NCBI GenBank assembly: GCA_002352105.1
Contig: DEHV01000007.1
Span: 27,668 to 44,006, forward strand
Direction of reading: 5' to 3'
Length of the DNA stretch: 16,339 nt
DNA from: Chitinophagaceae bacterium UBA2791
GTDB taxonomy: Bacteria > Bacteroidota > Bacteroidia > Chitinophagales > Chitinophagaceae
In this document: in pieces, positions 6,845 to 14,711 of the stretch
Layout of the letters: each line of letters begins with the position of its first letter
Position numbering within the stretch: the first letter of the stretch is position 1
The notes under the pieces: generated by a model
What the model was told of the DNA's origin: nothing
The model's database searches: none
The model's input: only the letters and a program-made list of their open reading frames with translations
Program-made: the position numbers and the translations under genes

Positions 6845-9800
6845 ATGCAAAAAACTGCTATTGGTGGCCTGACTTTTCATACCGTGTCGCCTGACCAGCA
6901 TGTTACCTGGCTACCCGCTCAAATGATGCGCGTTATGAGACTGCTCACTGTTTTTCTTTTCGCTGCTTCGCTCGCCGTTTCCGCCCGCCCTGCGGCCCAA
7001 ACGGTCACTCTCTCCGAGAAGGATATTACCCTCCGGGAGGTTTTTTCCGCTATTGAGAAGCAAACCGGCTATCTGGTTCTTTGTAACAAAGCTATCTTCA
7101 GCAACTGGAAGCCCCTTTCTCTTTCTGTCAACAACCTGCCACTTCACGATTTTTTGGATGTGGTCTTAAAGGATCGGCCGGTTAAATACCAGATCGCGGG
7201 TAAAACCATTTTCCTTTCTGAGAAATCGCATGTTGTGTCTTCCGACCGGAATATGCCTCAGCCGCCCATGCAGGAGGCGGCGCCTCCGATTACCGGGGTC
7301 GTTCGGGATGCTAATGGCAATCCATTGCAAGGGGCGTCTATCACGGTAAAGGGAACCAATATTGGAACCTCTACTGATGTTAATGGAAGATTTGCCATTG
7401 ACGCCAGCTCCGGGCAGGTGTTGGTTATTTCTTTTACGGGATACCAGGAAAAAGAACTTATCGTTACTTCCGCCGATATTACATCTTCCAACCAACAATC
7501 CTTTACCATAACGCTTCTGGTGGCAGAAACTGCTATGGATAACGTAGTCATTGTCGGCGCTTCTGTAAAGAAAAAAGACATAACAGGCGCCGTCGTAAAT
7601 GTAGAGGAAAAAGTATTGGAGGAAAGGCCCGTAACCAGTATCGCTGAAGCATTGCAAGGCAGAGCTACAGGCGTTTTTATTCAGAACAATCCACAGCCGG
7701 GAGGCGCTGCCACTATACGTATCCGAGGAAATAACTCCCTTCAATATGGCGGCAACCCTATTTTTGTTGTTGATGGGATTGTAATGGAAGGAGATTTCAA
7801 CTTGACAAACCTGAATGATGTCGCTTCAGTTACTGTTCTTAAAGATGCTAGCGCTACAGCGCTTTATGGTTCCAGAGGCGCCAACGGAGTGGTGGTGGTG
7901 ACAACAAAAAAAGGGAAAAAAGGGCCGGGGCAGGTAAGTTATAGAACCTGGTTTGGAGTCGAAGAATTTATTAATGAAAACTTAAACCTGGGCGCGCAGG
8001 ATATATATAATTTACGGATTGATGCATTGGCAAATTCCCATGTAGCCGAGGATTATTTTGCGCAGCATCCTAACGCCACCAGGGAGCAGTTCGTTAATGA
8101 TGAATTATTGAGGCCAAATTCCAATTGGTTTGCCGATTATGAAAAAGAAACTTATGCTGAGGGGAAAAGTTATGATTGGTTGAAGGCCATATCCCGTTCG
8201 GGGTTACAGCAAAATCATTCTCTTAGTTTTTCCGGAGGTTCCGAGCGTAGTACGTATTATTTAAGCTTTGGGTACATAGATCAAAAAGGTTTGGTTCAAG
8301 GCTCCTCCAACAAACGTTATACCGGAAGGATAAATGCGGAGCAGGAAATTAAGCCCTGGCTTAAAGTGGGAACAAATACTTTCCTTACCAAATCTGTTAG
8401 TGATGAAGTGGATGGGGCTGTATTTGCCGTTGCCCAGGAAGCAAACCCGTTGCTGCCGATAGAACGATATAAAGACACGCTTTTTTTGGCTTGGGGGAAC
8501 AGTTGGGACATTAATAGAGAGAATCCCTTTAATACCTTAAAAATAGATAAGGACAGGAATAAGATTAAGATTGCTTCATCAAATTATGTAGAAATAAATC
8601 CTATCAGGGGATTAAGGGTTAGATCAACTTTTGCCATCGACAATGGGACGCAAGAATACTATGAATATATCCCCAGCAATATTCAGCAGGCTTATCGAGG
8701 AGCTTTCAAGGGGCGCGCTATTCATAACCTGGATTATTCAAACAATTTTCAATGGGATAATTCCATTACTTATGATGCTTCTATTGAAAAGCATCAAATT
8801 TCAGCTCTGGTATCTACGAGTTTAAGCAGGAATACATTTCGTTATACGAATGTTCTGGCTCGGGATTTTCCAATAAACGATTTTAGCTATTACAATTTAG
8901 GAAGCGCATATGACAGAGCAAATTTCAATTTGGGGTCCGATAAAAGCGCATCTTCTTTAGAGTCCTATTTGGCAAGGGTAAATTATAGTTTCGGCAATAA
9001 ATATTTTGCAACCTTAACTGGTCGCTTTGATGGCTCTTCCCGTTTTGCGGATGGCCATAAATGGGGTTTTTTCCCTTCGATAGGCCTTTCCTGGAATATT
9101 CTTAACGAGGAATTTATGAAAAGTCAACAACTTTTTGACCTTATGAAGTTAAGACTTGGATATGGTAGCGTTGGTAATCAAAGTATTCCAAATTATGCTT
9201 TTTACAGTCTGTATAATCCGGTATACTCTGGCGGGAGCGTTTCTTTTGCCTCTTCCGGATTAAGAGGCACGCCAAATCTGAAATGGGAAAAACAAAATCA
9301 ATTCAATATTGGATTAGATCTGGCCTTGTTTAATAACAGGCTATTCCTGGCCGCCGACTATTTTAATATAGTGAATTCCAACCTTTTGATGAGGCGCACG
9401 CTTTCTACAATTTCGGGTTATAATGCTACTATAGAAAATATAGGAGAGTTGACCAATAGGGGAGTAGAATTAGCAATTACAGGCGTTGTTTTGGATAAAA
9501 AGGATTTGCGTTGGGATATTTCTGTAAACTTTTCAAGGGACAAAAATAAGATAACCAAATTGTATCAGGGCGTAGATGCCATTTACAACTTTGGAGGATT
9601 TACCGGAGCGGATATTCAAAGAACGGGAAATTTCTTTTTGGGTAAATCGGTGAACACTATTTATATGTTGCAATTTGATAGAATTATTCAGCAAAAGGAT
9701 ATGGATTATGTAAATAGCCTCCAATTACCAGGTAAAACATTGCAACCGGGAGATATGCTGCCCAAAGATCAACAGTCCCAAGGGGAGGATGGTTACGGAG

Positions 9801-10306
9801 TAATAGATGCAAACGACCGTGTTATCGTGGGTACTCAGGATCCCAAGTTTTATGGCGGTTTCTCAACAAAACTTACATGGAAAAATTTAGAACTTAACGG
9901 TGTTTTTTCCTATTCGTACGGAGCAAAAAAGATAAGTACTTATTATGAACGTTTGATGACTGGCACCGGGTTTTGGCCTGCGCATAAAGATAATCTCGAC
10001 AGATGGACCCCCGAGCATACCGATACCAATATTCCCCGTGTCACCTATGATAATGCACAACGATTTGGAGCCAATGAAACATCATGGGGGTTGCAGGACG
10101 CTTCCTTTTTAAGATTATCAACGGTTGTTTTATCATATGATTTGCCCGATACTTTTATTAGGAAGGCGGGGTTGTCTAATTTAAGATTTTACGTTTCGGG
10201 AAACAATGTTTTTACCTGGACGAAGTATAAGGGATACGACCCTGAGAATGGAGATTGGTATCCCACGGCCAGAATGTTTGTTACAGGTCTAAACATAACT
10301 TTTTAA
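6845..10306 (+). CDS. SusC/RagA-family TonB-dependent transporter with STN domain
   Basis: This 1153-residue outer-membrane protein imports a glycan together with the SusD partner encoded next, using TonB energy. Domains in order: an extended N-terminus and signal peptide (1-51, hydrophobic core about 33-47, cleavage before QTVTL); STN signalling domain (about 53-125); carboxypeptidase-D regulatory-like domain (about 148-228, ITGVVRDANGNPLQGA); TonB plug (about 240-357, with IRIRGNNSL, NPIFVVDGI and LKDASATALYGSRGANG); and a 22-strand-type barrel ending in a terminal Phe. The STN domain marks it as a signal transducer, fitting the FecI/FecR pair upstream. The ATG at 6845 is kept because long N-termini of this kind are usual in related SusC proteins; a shorter start at Met27 or Met28 is possible. 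The 5' part is GC-rich and the barrel AT-rich. Confidence 0.97.
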   Translation: MQKTAIGGLTFHTVSPDQHVTWLPAQMMRVMRLLTVFLFAASLAVSARPAAQTVTLSEKDITLREVFSAIEKQTGYLVLCNKAIFSNWKPLSLSVNNLPLHDFLDVVLKDRPVKYQIAGKTIFLSEKSHVVSSDRNMPQPPMQEAAPPITGVVRDANGNPLQGASITVKGTNIGTSTDVNGRFAIDASSGQVLVISFTGYQEKELIVTSADITSSNQQSFTITLLVAETAMDNVVIVGASVKKKDITGAVVNVEEKVLEERPVTSIAEALQGRATGVFIQNNPQPGGAATIRIRGNNSLQYGGNPIFVVDGIVMEGDFNLTNLNDVASVTVLKDASATALYGSRGANGVVVVTTKKGKKGPGQVSYRTWFGVEEFINENLNLGAQDIYNLRIDALANSHVAEDYFAQHPNATREQFVNDELLRPNSNWFADYEKETYAEGKSYDWLKAISRSGLQQNHSLSFSGGSERSTYYLSFGYIDQKGLVQGSSNKRYTGRINAEQEIKPWLKVGTNTFLTKSVSDEVDGAVFAVAQEANPLLPIERYKDTLFLAWGNSWDINRENPFNTLKIDKDRNKIKIASSNYVEINPIRGLRVRSTFAIDNGTQEYYEYIPSNIQQAYRGAFKGRAIHNLDYSNNFQWDNSITYDASIEKHQISALVSTSLSRNTFRYTNVLARDFPINDFSYYNLGSAYDRANFNLGSDKSASSLESYLARVNYSFGNKYFATLTGRFDGSSRFADGHKWGFFPSIGLSWNILNEEFMKSQQLFDLMKLRLGYGSVGNQSIPNYAFYSLYNPVYSGGSVSFASSGLRGTPNLKWEKQNQFNIGLDLALFNNRLFLAADYFNIVNSNLLMRRTLSTISGYNATIENIGELTNRGVELAITGVVLDKKDLRWDISVNFSRDKNKITKLYQGVDAIYNFGGFTGADIQRTGNFFLGKSVNTIYMLQFDRIIQQKDMDYVNSLQLPGKTLQPGDMLPKDQQSQGEDGYGVIDANDRVIVGTQDPKFYGGFSTKLTWKNLELNGVFSYSYGAKKISTYYERLMTGTGFWPAHKDNLDRWTPEHTDTNIPRVTYDNAQRFGANETSWGLQDASFLRLSTVVLSYDLPDTFIRKAGLSNLRFYVSGNNVFTWTKYKGYDPENGDWYPTARMFVTGLNITF

Positions 10307-10347
10307 CGCAAAGTAAAATTTGTGTTAACAATTAAAAAATTAATAAG
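10307..10347 (+). promoter_or_regulatory. susC-susD gap with AAAATTTGTGTTAA element
   Basis: The 41-bp gap holds AAAATTTGTGTTAA at 10315-10328. The same 14 bases occur at 643-656, ahead of galK, at nearly the same distance from the start codon (19 nt here, 15 nt there). It may be part of an AT-rich translation leader or an internal promoter box (compare TAnnTTTG). No Shine-Dalgarno is visible. Confidence 0.3.
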
Positions 10348-11856
10348 ATGAAACAAATAAATAGCGGTAAAATTTTAGCAATAGTTTTTTGTGCTATGCT
10401 GTTCCAGCTAGCCGCATGCTCGAAATTTCTGGACGAAAAGCCATATACGAGTTTAACAGAGGAAGAAGTTTATGGGAGCGAGGAGAATCTGAAGCTGCTT
10501 ATTTCTGGGCTTTATACCCAGTGGCGAACTACAAGGCAGGATAGGAGCGCTCTATATTTGTCAATGGGTACGGATGAAGCAAAGCAAGGCGGGCAACAAA
10601 TGCTGGAGGGCAGCGAGCAACCTGCGCTAGATAAATATGATGGTGGAATGAATCCCTCAAATTCGATAATTGCGGCGGAATGGAATAAAAGATGGCCTGT
10701 TGTTAGCGCTGCTGCAAAGGCTATTTATTATTCTCCTTCGGCTGATCTTAAGGCTCAGGCCTCTTTTATACGCGCGTCTATAAATTTTGAATTGGCTATG
10801 TTATGGGGGCCCATTCCAATAATTGACCTGGACAATATGAAGGAATCCAGACAACCGTTAAGCGATGTCTTTCAATTCATAATTAATGATCTGAAATTTG
10901 CTTCTGAAAACTTACCTGCAACGCAGAGCGACCATAAAATACCGACGAGCGGCGCTGCGCTGGCATTATTGGGAAAAGTTTACTTGTATGCTCCGGAAGA
11001 ATCGGGGCTTCGGGATCATAATAAAGCAATAGAATATTTTGATAGGGTAATCCCTAATTATTCACTTTTGCCTAATTATGGAGATTTGTTTAATGCTACA
11101 TTAAATCAGAATTCAAGCGAGATAATTTATGCCTTTCAATTCAAAAATATAGCTCCGGATAATAATATGATTCAAAATCAGGCTGGATCAAGAGCGGTGG
11201 CAGATTTAGATGCTAACACTTATTTTGGAGGTTATGATTTGGCTATGCCTACCCCATATTATTATGAGGATGTATGGGAAGGACAAGACGGCGATACAAG
11301 AAAAGAGGCAAGTATCAGGTATGATTTTATATTACCCGACGGAAGGGTGCCCAGGATAACATGGACGGGACAAGTAGATGAATTGGAGCCCCATATTAAG
11401 AAATTTGAGGATTTTAGAACCCAGGGGACGCAGCCTTTCTGGTATTCAGGCGGGTTGGTTTATTATCTTCGCTTAGCTGATATACTTTTATGTAAGGCTG
11501 AATGTTTAAACGAGATTGATAAAACTGCTGAAGCGGTGGATTTGGTTAATGCTACGGTCAGGACAAGAGCTTTTGGAGGAACCCTTTCGACAACAGAAGC
11601 CTGGCCCACTACGATGTCCAAGAATGATTTTAGGGTAAGGATCATGGATGAAAGGATAAGGGAACTTGGCTTTGAAGGATGGAGGAAAATGGATCTTATA
11701 CGTACCGGAAATTTTGTCAATTATGTAAAAGAGCGAAATATATGGGCTAAGAATTCCGGGACCTTACAGGATTTTCATGAACGGTACCCGATACCAGAAT
11801 CTGAGATTAAGCAAAATGAAAACATTAATCCTGAAGACCAAAATCCTGGTTATTAG
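10348..11856 (+). CDS. SusD/RagB-family glycan-binding outer-membrane lipoprotein
   Basis: This 502-residue surface lipoprotein forms the lid of the SusC transporter and binds the glycan. The signal peptide ends in a lipobox LAAC with lipidated Cys24 (S25, K26 follow), followed by the typical FLDEKPYTSLTEEEVY start of the mature protein. The N-terminal SusD domain with TPR-like helices covers about 25-230. The C-terminal RagB/SusD domain covers about 290-502 and shows LVYYLRLADILLCKAECLNE and RIRELGFEGWRKMDLIRTG. The protein ends in NPGY, a common SusD terminus. The gene follows susC by 41 bp, so they form an operon. The binding specificity cannot be read from sequence, but the flanking GH36 and GH97 genes point to an alpha-galactoside. 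Confidence 0.96.
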   Translation: MKQINSGKILAIVFCAMLFQLAACSKFLDEKPYTSLTEEEVYGSEENLKLLISGLYTQWRTTRQDRSALYLSMGTDEAKQGGQQMLEGSEQPALDKYDGGMNPSNSIIAAEWNKRWPVVSAAAKAIYYSPSADLKAQASFIRASINFELAMLWGPIPIIDLDNMKESRQPLSDVFQFIINDLKFASENLPATQSDHKIPTSGAALALLGKVYLYAPEESGLRDHNKAIEYFDRVIPNYSLLPNYGDLFNATLNQNSSEIIYAFQFKNIAPDNNMIQNQAGSRAVADLDANTYFGGYDLAMPTPYYYEDVWEGQDGDTRKEASIRYDFILPDGRVPRITWTGQVDELEPHIKKFEDFRTQGTQPFWYSGGLVYYLRLADILLCKAECLNEIDKTAEAVDLVNATVRTRAFGGTLSTTEAWPTTMSKNDFRVRIMDERIRELGFEGWRKMDLIRTGNFVNYVKERNIWAKNSGTLQDFHERYPIPESEIKQNENINPEDQNPGY

Positions 11857-11908
11857 GCCTCGCGAATAGAGAACAATCCCGAATTACTTCCTTGAGTTTA
11901 TTATTTAA

Positions 11909-12070
11909 TGCTATGTAGATGATGATGGCAGGCCCATCGGTCGCGAGCTGCAGGACTGTATGGCGTAGCGTTATGAAGGAGATTGTATTTTGAACGCCTA
12001 TTGCAAGGATGGTTGGGAAACGGCTCATATTACGACAAAAATAAGGCAACCGATTGCCTGGGTTAATTAA
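11909..12070 (+). pseudogene. Possible degraded coding remnant downstream of susD
   Basis: Between susD and GH97 one plus-strand frame reads like protein over 54 codons with a single internal TAG (at codon 20, about 11966): VDDDGRPIGRELQDC before the stop and RYEGDCILNAYCKDGWETAH after it, ending in TAA at 12068-12070. The residue mix is more protein-like than the AT-rich flanks, but I do not recognise the family and cannot exclude chance. There is no start codon in good context. Confidence 0.2.
12044..12059. promoter_or_regulatory. Small hairpin in the GH97 leader
   Basis: AGGCAA (12044-12049) and TTGCCT (12054-12059) form a perfect 6-bp stem with a CCGA loop. It lies 30 bp before the GH97 ATG and covers the upstream TTG at 12054, arguing against that codon as the start. 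On the minus strand TTATTTTTG follows, so it could also stop antisense transcription. Confidence 0.3.
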
Positions 12071-12089
12071 TTTAAAAGTATTATTTACC

Positions 12090-14033
12090 ATGAAATATAT
12101 GTTTGTAAACGTCAGGATGTTCCTGGTCGCTCTTGGATTCTGCTTTCTGTTTGTAGATTGTACGGGAGACGATAAATCTTTAAGCTTAACCTCAAAAGAT
12201 GGGCTGAATACAATAGAATTATCTTTGAATGAAAATGGGGAGATTTACTACCAGGTAAAGCGCAGGGATAGTGTAATGATAAGGACCTCTCCATTGGGTT
12301 TAAAATGCGACGATCAGGATTTTACGCAAGGGCTATCAATAACCAAAATTTCTCCTGTTCAAGAGAAAAGGGAAAAATATCAGTTGAAAGTTTCAAACAA
12401 AAAAGAAATAGATCAGTTGTTTACAACTAAAAGCGTGACCTTTAAGAACAACGCGGGCGCTTTAATGATAGTCGACCTGATTTCCGGAGAAGAAGGAGTT
12501 GCTTTCCGTTATCGTTTTCCGGAGGAACAAAGTAACGTTCGTACCATAGAAGAAGAAATAACGGGTTTTCAGATTGAAAAGAATGCTAAAGGTTGGCTAC
12601 AGCCATATAATGCAGCAACCTATGTCACCCCGGGATATGAGGATTTTTATTTCAAGGTGGGCCCGGGAGATACAATTTCTAATCCGCGAAACCCATCTGT
12701 AGGTTGGTGCATGCCTGCGCTTTTTAATGTAAATGACAAAAAGAATTGGATTCTTATTGCCGAAGCCGGAACCGACGGTTCTTACGCTGGTTGTCATTTG
12801 AGGCCAGATTCAGAAGGAGGATTGTACAAAGTTGCATTTCCAAAGAAAGACGAAAAATTCCAACTTCCAAAAATAGGCGATGAAACCAGCCCGAACCCCA
12901 AATCTAATCTACCATGGACTATGCCCTGGAGAGTTATTATAATTGGAGATCAGGCCGGAGATATATTGCTTTCAAGCTTAATTACAGATTTAGCGCCAGC
13001 ATCAAAAATTGAAGATGTCTCATGGATTGAACCGGGAAAGGCATCATGGTCCTGGTGGTCTGAACCTGACGACATGTCCGCAAGAATATATAATAAATTT
13101 ACAGATTTAGCTGTTTCGTTTGGCTGGGAATACACGCTGTTCGATGCTGGTTGGGAGAAAGCAGACTCAGCGGCGCATATCATAGATACTGCTTTGTCCA
13201 AAGGCATTAAGCCGCTGGTTTGGGGATTTTCGGGAGATTATTTCGAGCCGGAAGAAAGAAAGACACGTTTAAAGAGATTCGCGAAAATGGGTATTAAAGG
13301 AGTTAAAATAGATTTTTGGTGTTCCGACAGACAAGAAGTAATGGGCGCTTTAGAGGGCGTTTTCGAAGATGCAGCAAACGAACATCTATTGGTGAACCTT
13401 CATGGCGTTACTGTCCCAAGGGGCTGGCATAGAACCTGGCCTAATTTTCTGACTGCTGAAGCAGTCTTAGGACTCGAAAGTTATTTTTATGAAGAAAGAT
13501 ATCCTGAAAAAGCAGCGGAGCAAAATACTGTGTTACCTTTTACAAGAAATGTAGCCGGCCCTACTGATTATACGGCTATTGCCCTTACCATTAGAAAATT
13601 TCCTCGTGTAAATACTGCAGTTCATGAATTGGCCACTCCAATGATCTATACTTCGGGGATCATTCATTTTGCCGATTCCAGGGAATTATTTGAGTCATTG
13701 CCAAACGATGTAAAAACCTTGTTGAAAGAAATGCCGGCTACCTGGGATAAATCGGAAGGTATTATTTGCGAGCCAGGTGAAGCAATTGTACTTTCACGAC
13801 AAAAGGATTCGCTATCCTATATCGTTGGAATTAATGGCGCTAATAAGCAAATGCCGGTTAAATTGAACCTTAAAAAATATTGTGGGGACTATTCACATTT
13901 TAAAATCATTACGGAGGGAGAAGATCCGCTAATGGAATTTACCACAAAGACCTATCCTATAGATGTAGATTCTGACTGGTCATATTCTATGGCGCCTAAA
14001 GGCGGATTTATTATCCAATTTGTAAATGATTAA
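12090..14033 (+). CDS. GH97 glycosidase, retaining alpha-galactosidase type
   Basis: This 647-residue enzyme has the three-part GH97 layout: N-terminal beta domain (about 25-290), catalytic (beta/alpha)8 barrel (about 300-545, SWSWWSEPDD and FGWEYTLFDAGW) and C-terminal beta domain (about 550-645). GH97 has inverting alpha-glucosidases (SusB, Glu base) and retaining alpha-galactosidases (Bacteroides BtGH97b, Asp415 nucleophile and Glu470 acid/base). Here GVKIDFW supplies D408 and LGLE supplies E463, the same 55-residue spacing, so the retaining branch is favoured; beta-L-arabinopyranosidase is an alternative activity in that branch. The ATG at 12090 is chosen because the signal sequence begins there; a TTG at 12054 would add 12 residues. 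The signal ends in FVDC at Cys24, an atypical lipobox with Asp at -1, so it is either a lipoprotein or a periplasmic enzyme. It closes the susC-susD operon. Confidence 0.93.
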   Translation: MKYMFVNVRMFLVALGFCFLFVDCTGDDKSLSLTSKDGLNTIELSLNENGEIYYQVKRRDSVMIRTSPLGLKCDDQDFTQGLSITKISPVQEKREKYQLKVSNKKEIDQLFTTKSVTFKNNAGALMIVDLISGEEGVAFRYRFPEEQSNVRTIEEEITGFQIEKNAKGWLQPYNAATYVTPGYEDFYFKVGPGDTISNPRNPSVGWCMPALFNVNDKKNWILIAEAGTDGSYAGCHLRPDSEGGLYKVAFPKKDEKFQLPKIGDETSPNPKSNLPWTMPWRVIIIGDQAGDILLSSLITDLAPASKIEDVSWIEPGKASWSWWSEPDDMSARIYNKFTDLAVSFGWEYTLFDAGWEKADSAAHIIDTALSKGIKPLVWGFSGDYFEPEERKTRLKRFAKMGIKGVKIDFWCSDRQEVMGALEGVFEDAANEHLLVNLHGVTVPRGWHRTWPNFLTAEAVLGLESYFYEERYPEKAAEQNTVLPFTRNVAGPTDYTAIALTIRKFPRVNTAVHELATPMIYTSGIIHFADSRELFESLPNDVKTLLKEMPATWDKSEGIICEPGEAIVLSRQKDSLSYIVGINGANKQMPVKLNLKKYCGDYSHFKIITEGEDPLMEFTTKTYPIDVDSDWSYSMAPKGGFIIQFVND

Positions 14034-14257
14034 AAAAGATAGTAAATATTGTTGGATTTCAAATAAAACACTGACGAGCCCTGCGCTGGCAGGCGTTGAA
14101 AATTTCTTAACCTAAACACCTGGCTTGTCGGTTATCTTAAGCGGCGTCATAATTTTAATATTTAAAAGACCATTTTATACCCGGCTTATAGGTTATTGTT
14201 GTAACAGCAGCTGTTATCCAAAGGCTCTTGTTCGCCGCCTTATGCGCGCTTTCGTTC
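14034..14257. other. Convergent intergenic region between GH97 and the minus-strand group
   Basis: Plus-strand transcription from GH97 and minus-strand transcription from the SRPBCC gene meet here. A short GC stem CCTGC/GCAGG (14080-14084, 14089-14093, loop GCTG) may end the GH97 transcript, though only a weak T tract follows. A perfect 15-bp palindrome-like element, TAACAGCAGCTGTTA (14202-14216, single central base), lies nearer the minus-strand gene. No strong bidirectional terminator is visible. Confidence 0.4.
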
Positions 14258-14274
14258 TCAGTTTGTTTCGACAT
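14155..14274 (-). CDS. Possible 39-residue small ORF overlapping the SRPBCC gene end
   Basis: A minus-strand frame begins with ATG at 14274, overlapping the last 17 bases of the SRPBCC gene in another frame, and ends at 14155. It encodes 39 residues, polar and Lys-rich at the N-terminus and with a basic aromatic end (GIKWSFKY). Its position would allow translational coupling to the gene before it, but I recognise no family and the frame could be chance. Confidence 0.15.
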   Translation of the reverse strand: MSKQTENESAHKAANKSLWITAAVTTITYKPGIKWSFKY

Positions 14275-14674
14275 ATTTCCTAAAATTGTCCAGAATCGCC
14301 TGCCATCCTTCCCGTTGCATTTCAATCGGGTTTTCATTTTCGGCATCAAATATTACGGTCATTTTGGTTTCATTATTTTTACCAGTGAAATTGATCTCCG
14401 CCTTTCTTCCGTCGGTCATCGTGTAAGCGATATACTCGTTTAGCTTTACGTCATCATATACGCCTTCAAAGTTAAAACCAGCGCTACCGTCCCTGGCTTC
14501 CATTCTCGAAAGGAACCTGCCGCCGGGTCGCAAGTCATTTTCTGCCTTTGTAGTATGCCAATCGTCCGAGGCGTTGTTCCATTTTACGATGTGCTTCGGG
14601 GATGTATATTGTTCCCATAGTTTCTCCGCCGGCGCTTTTACCGTGGTTTCCACGGTGATCTTTGTCGCTTTCAT
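14258..14674 (-). CDS. SRPBCC / AHSA1-like domain protein
   Basis: This 138-residue cytoplasmic protein belongs to the START-like SRPBCC superfamily, in the group named after the activator of Hsp90 ATPase (AHSA1, YndB-like). The family-wide N-terminal pattern is clear: VETTVKAPAEKLWEQYTSP, then HIVKWN, a central LRPGGRF, then FEGVYDDVKLNEYIAYTM and a C-terminal helix ending QAILDNFRKYVE. The fold makes a hydrophobic cavity that binds small ligands in many relatives; the ligand here is unknown. It follows the DUF1772 gene by 37 bp on the same strand, so the two are probably co-transcribed. The ATG at 14674 fits the family start. Such proteins are often next to AraC- or ArsR-type regulators in Bacteroidota. 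Confidence 0.9.
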   Translation of the reverse strand: MKATKITVETTVKAPAEKLWEQYTSPKHIVKWNNASDDWHTTKAENDLRPGGRFLSRMEARDGSAGFNFEGVYDDVKLNEYIAYTMTDGRKAEINFTGKNNETKMTVIFDAENENPIEMQREGWQAILDNFRKYVETN

Positions 14675-14711
14675 TTCTATTGTTTTATTATTATTGATTG
14701 AATTGTTGTTT

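Noticed and set aside
6622..6894. Plus-strand frame of 90 codons across the susC leader
   Set aside because: It runs through both leader hairpins and the susC start in a different frame, with no family resemblance.
12054..12089. TTG start giving a GH97 protein 12 residues longer
   Set aside because: The TTG lies inside a perfect 6-bp hairpin, and the signal sequence begins naturally at the ATG at 12090.
11825..12091. Minus-strand frame of 88 codons across the susD-GH97 gap
   Set aside because: It overlaps the end of susD antisense, shows no known motif, and has no neighbouring gene on that strand.
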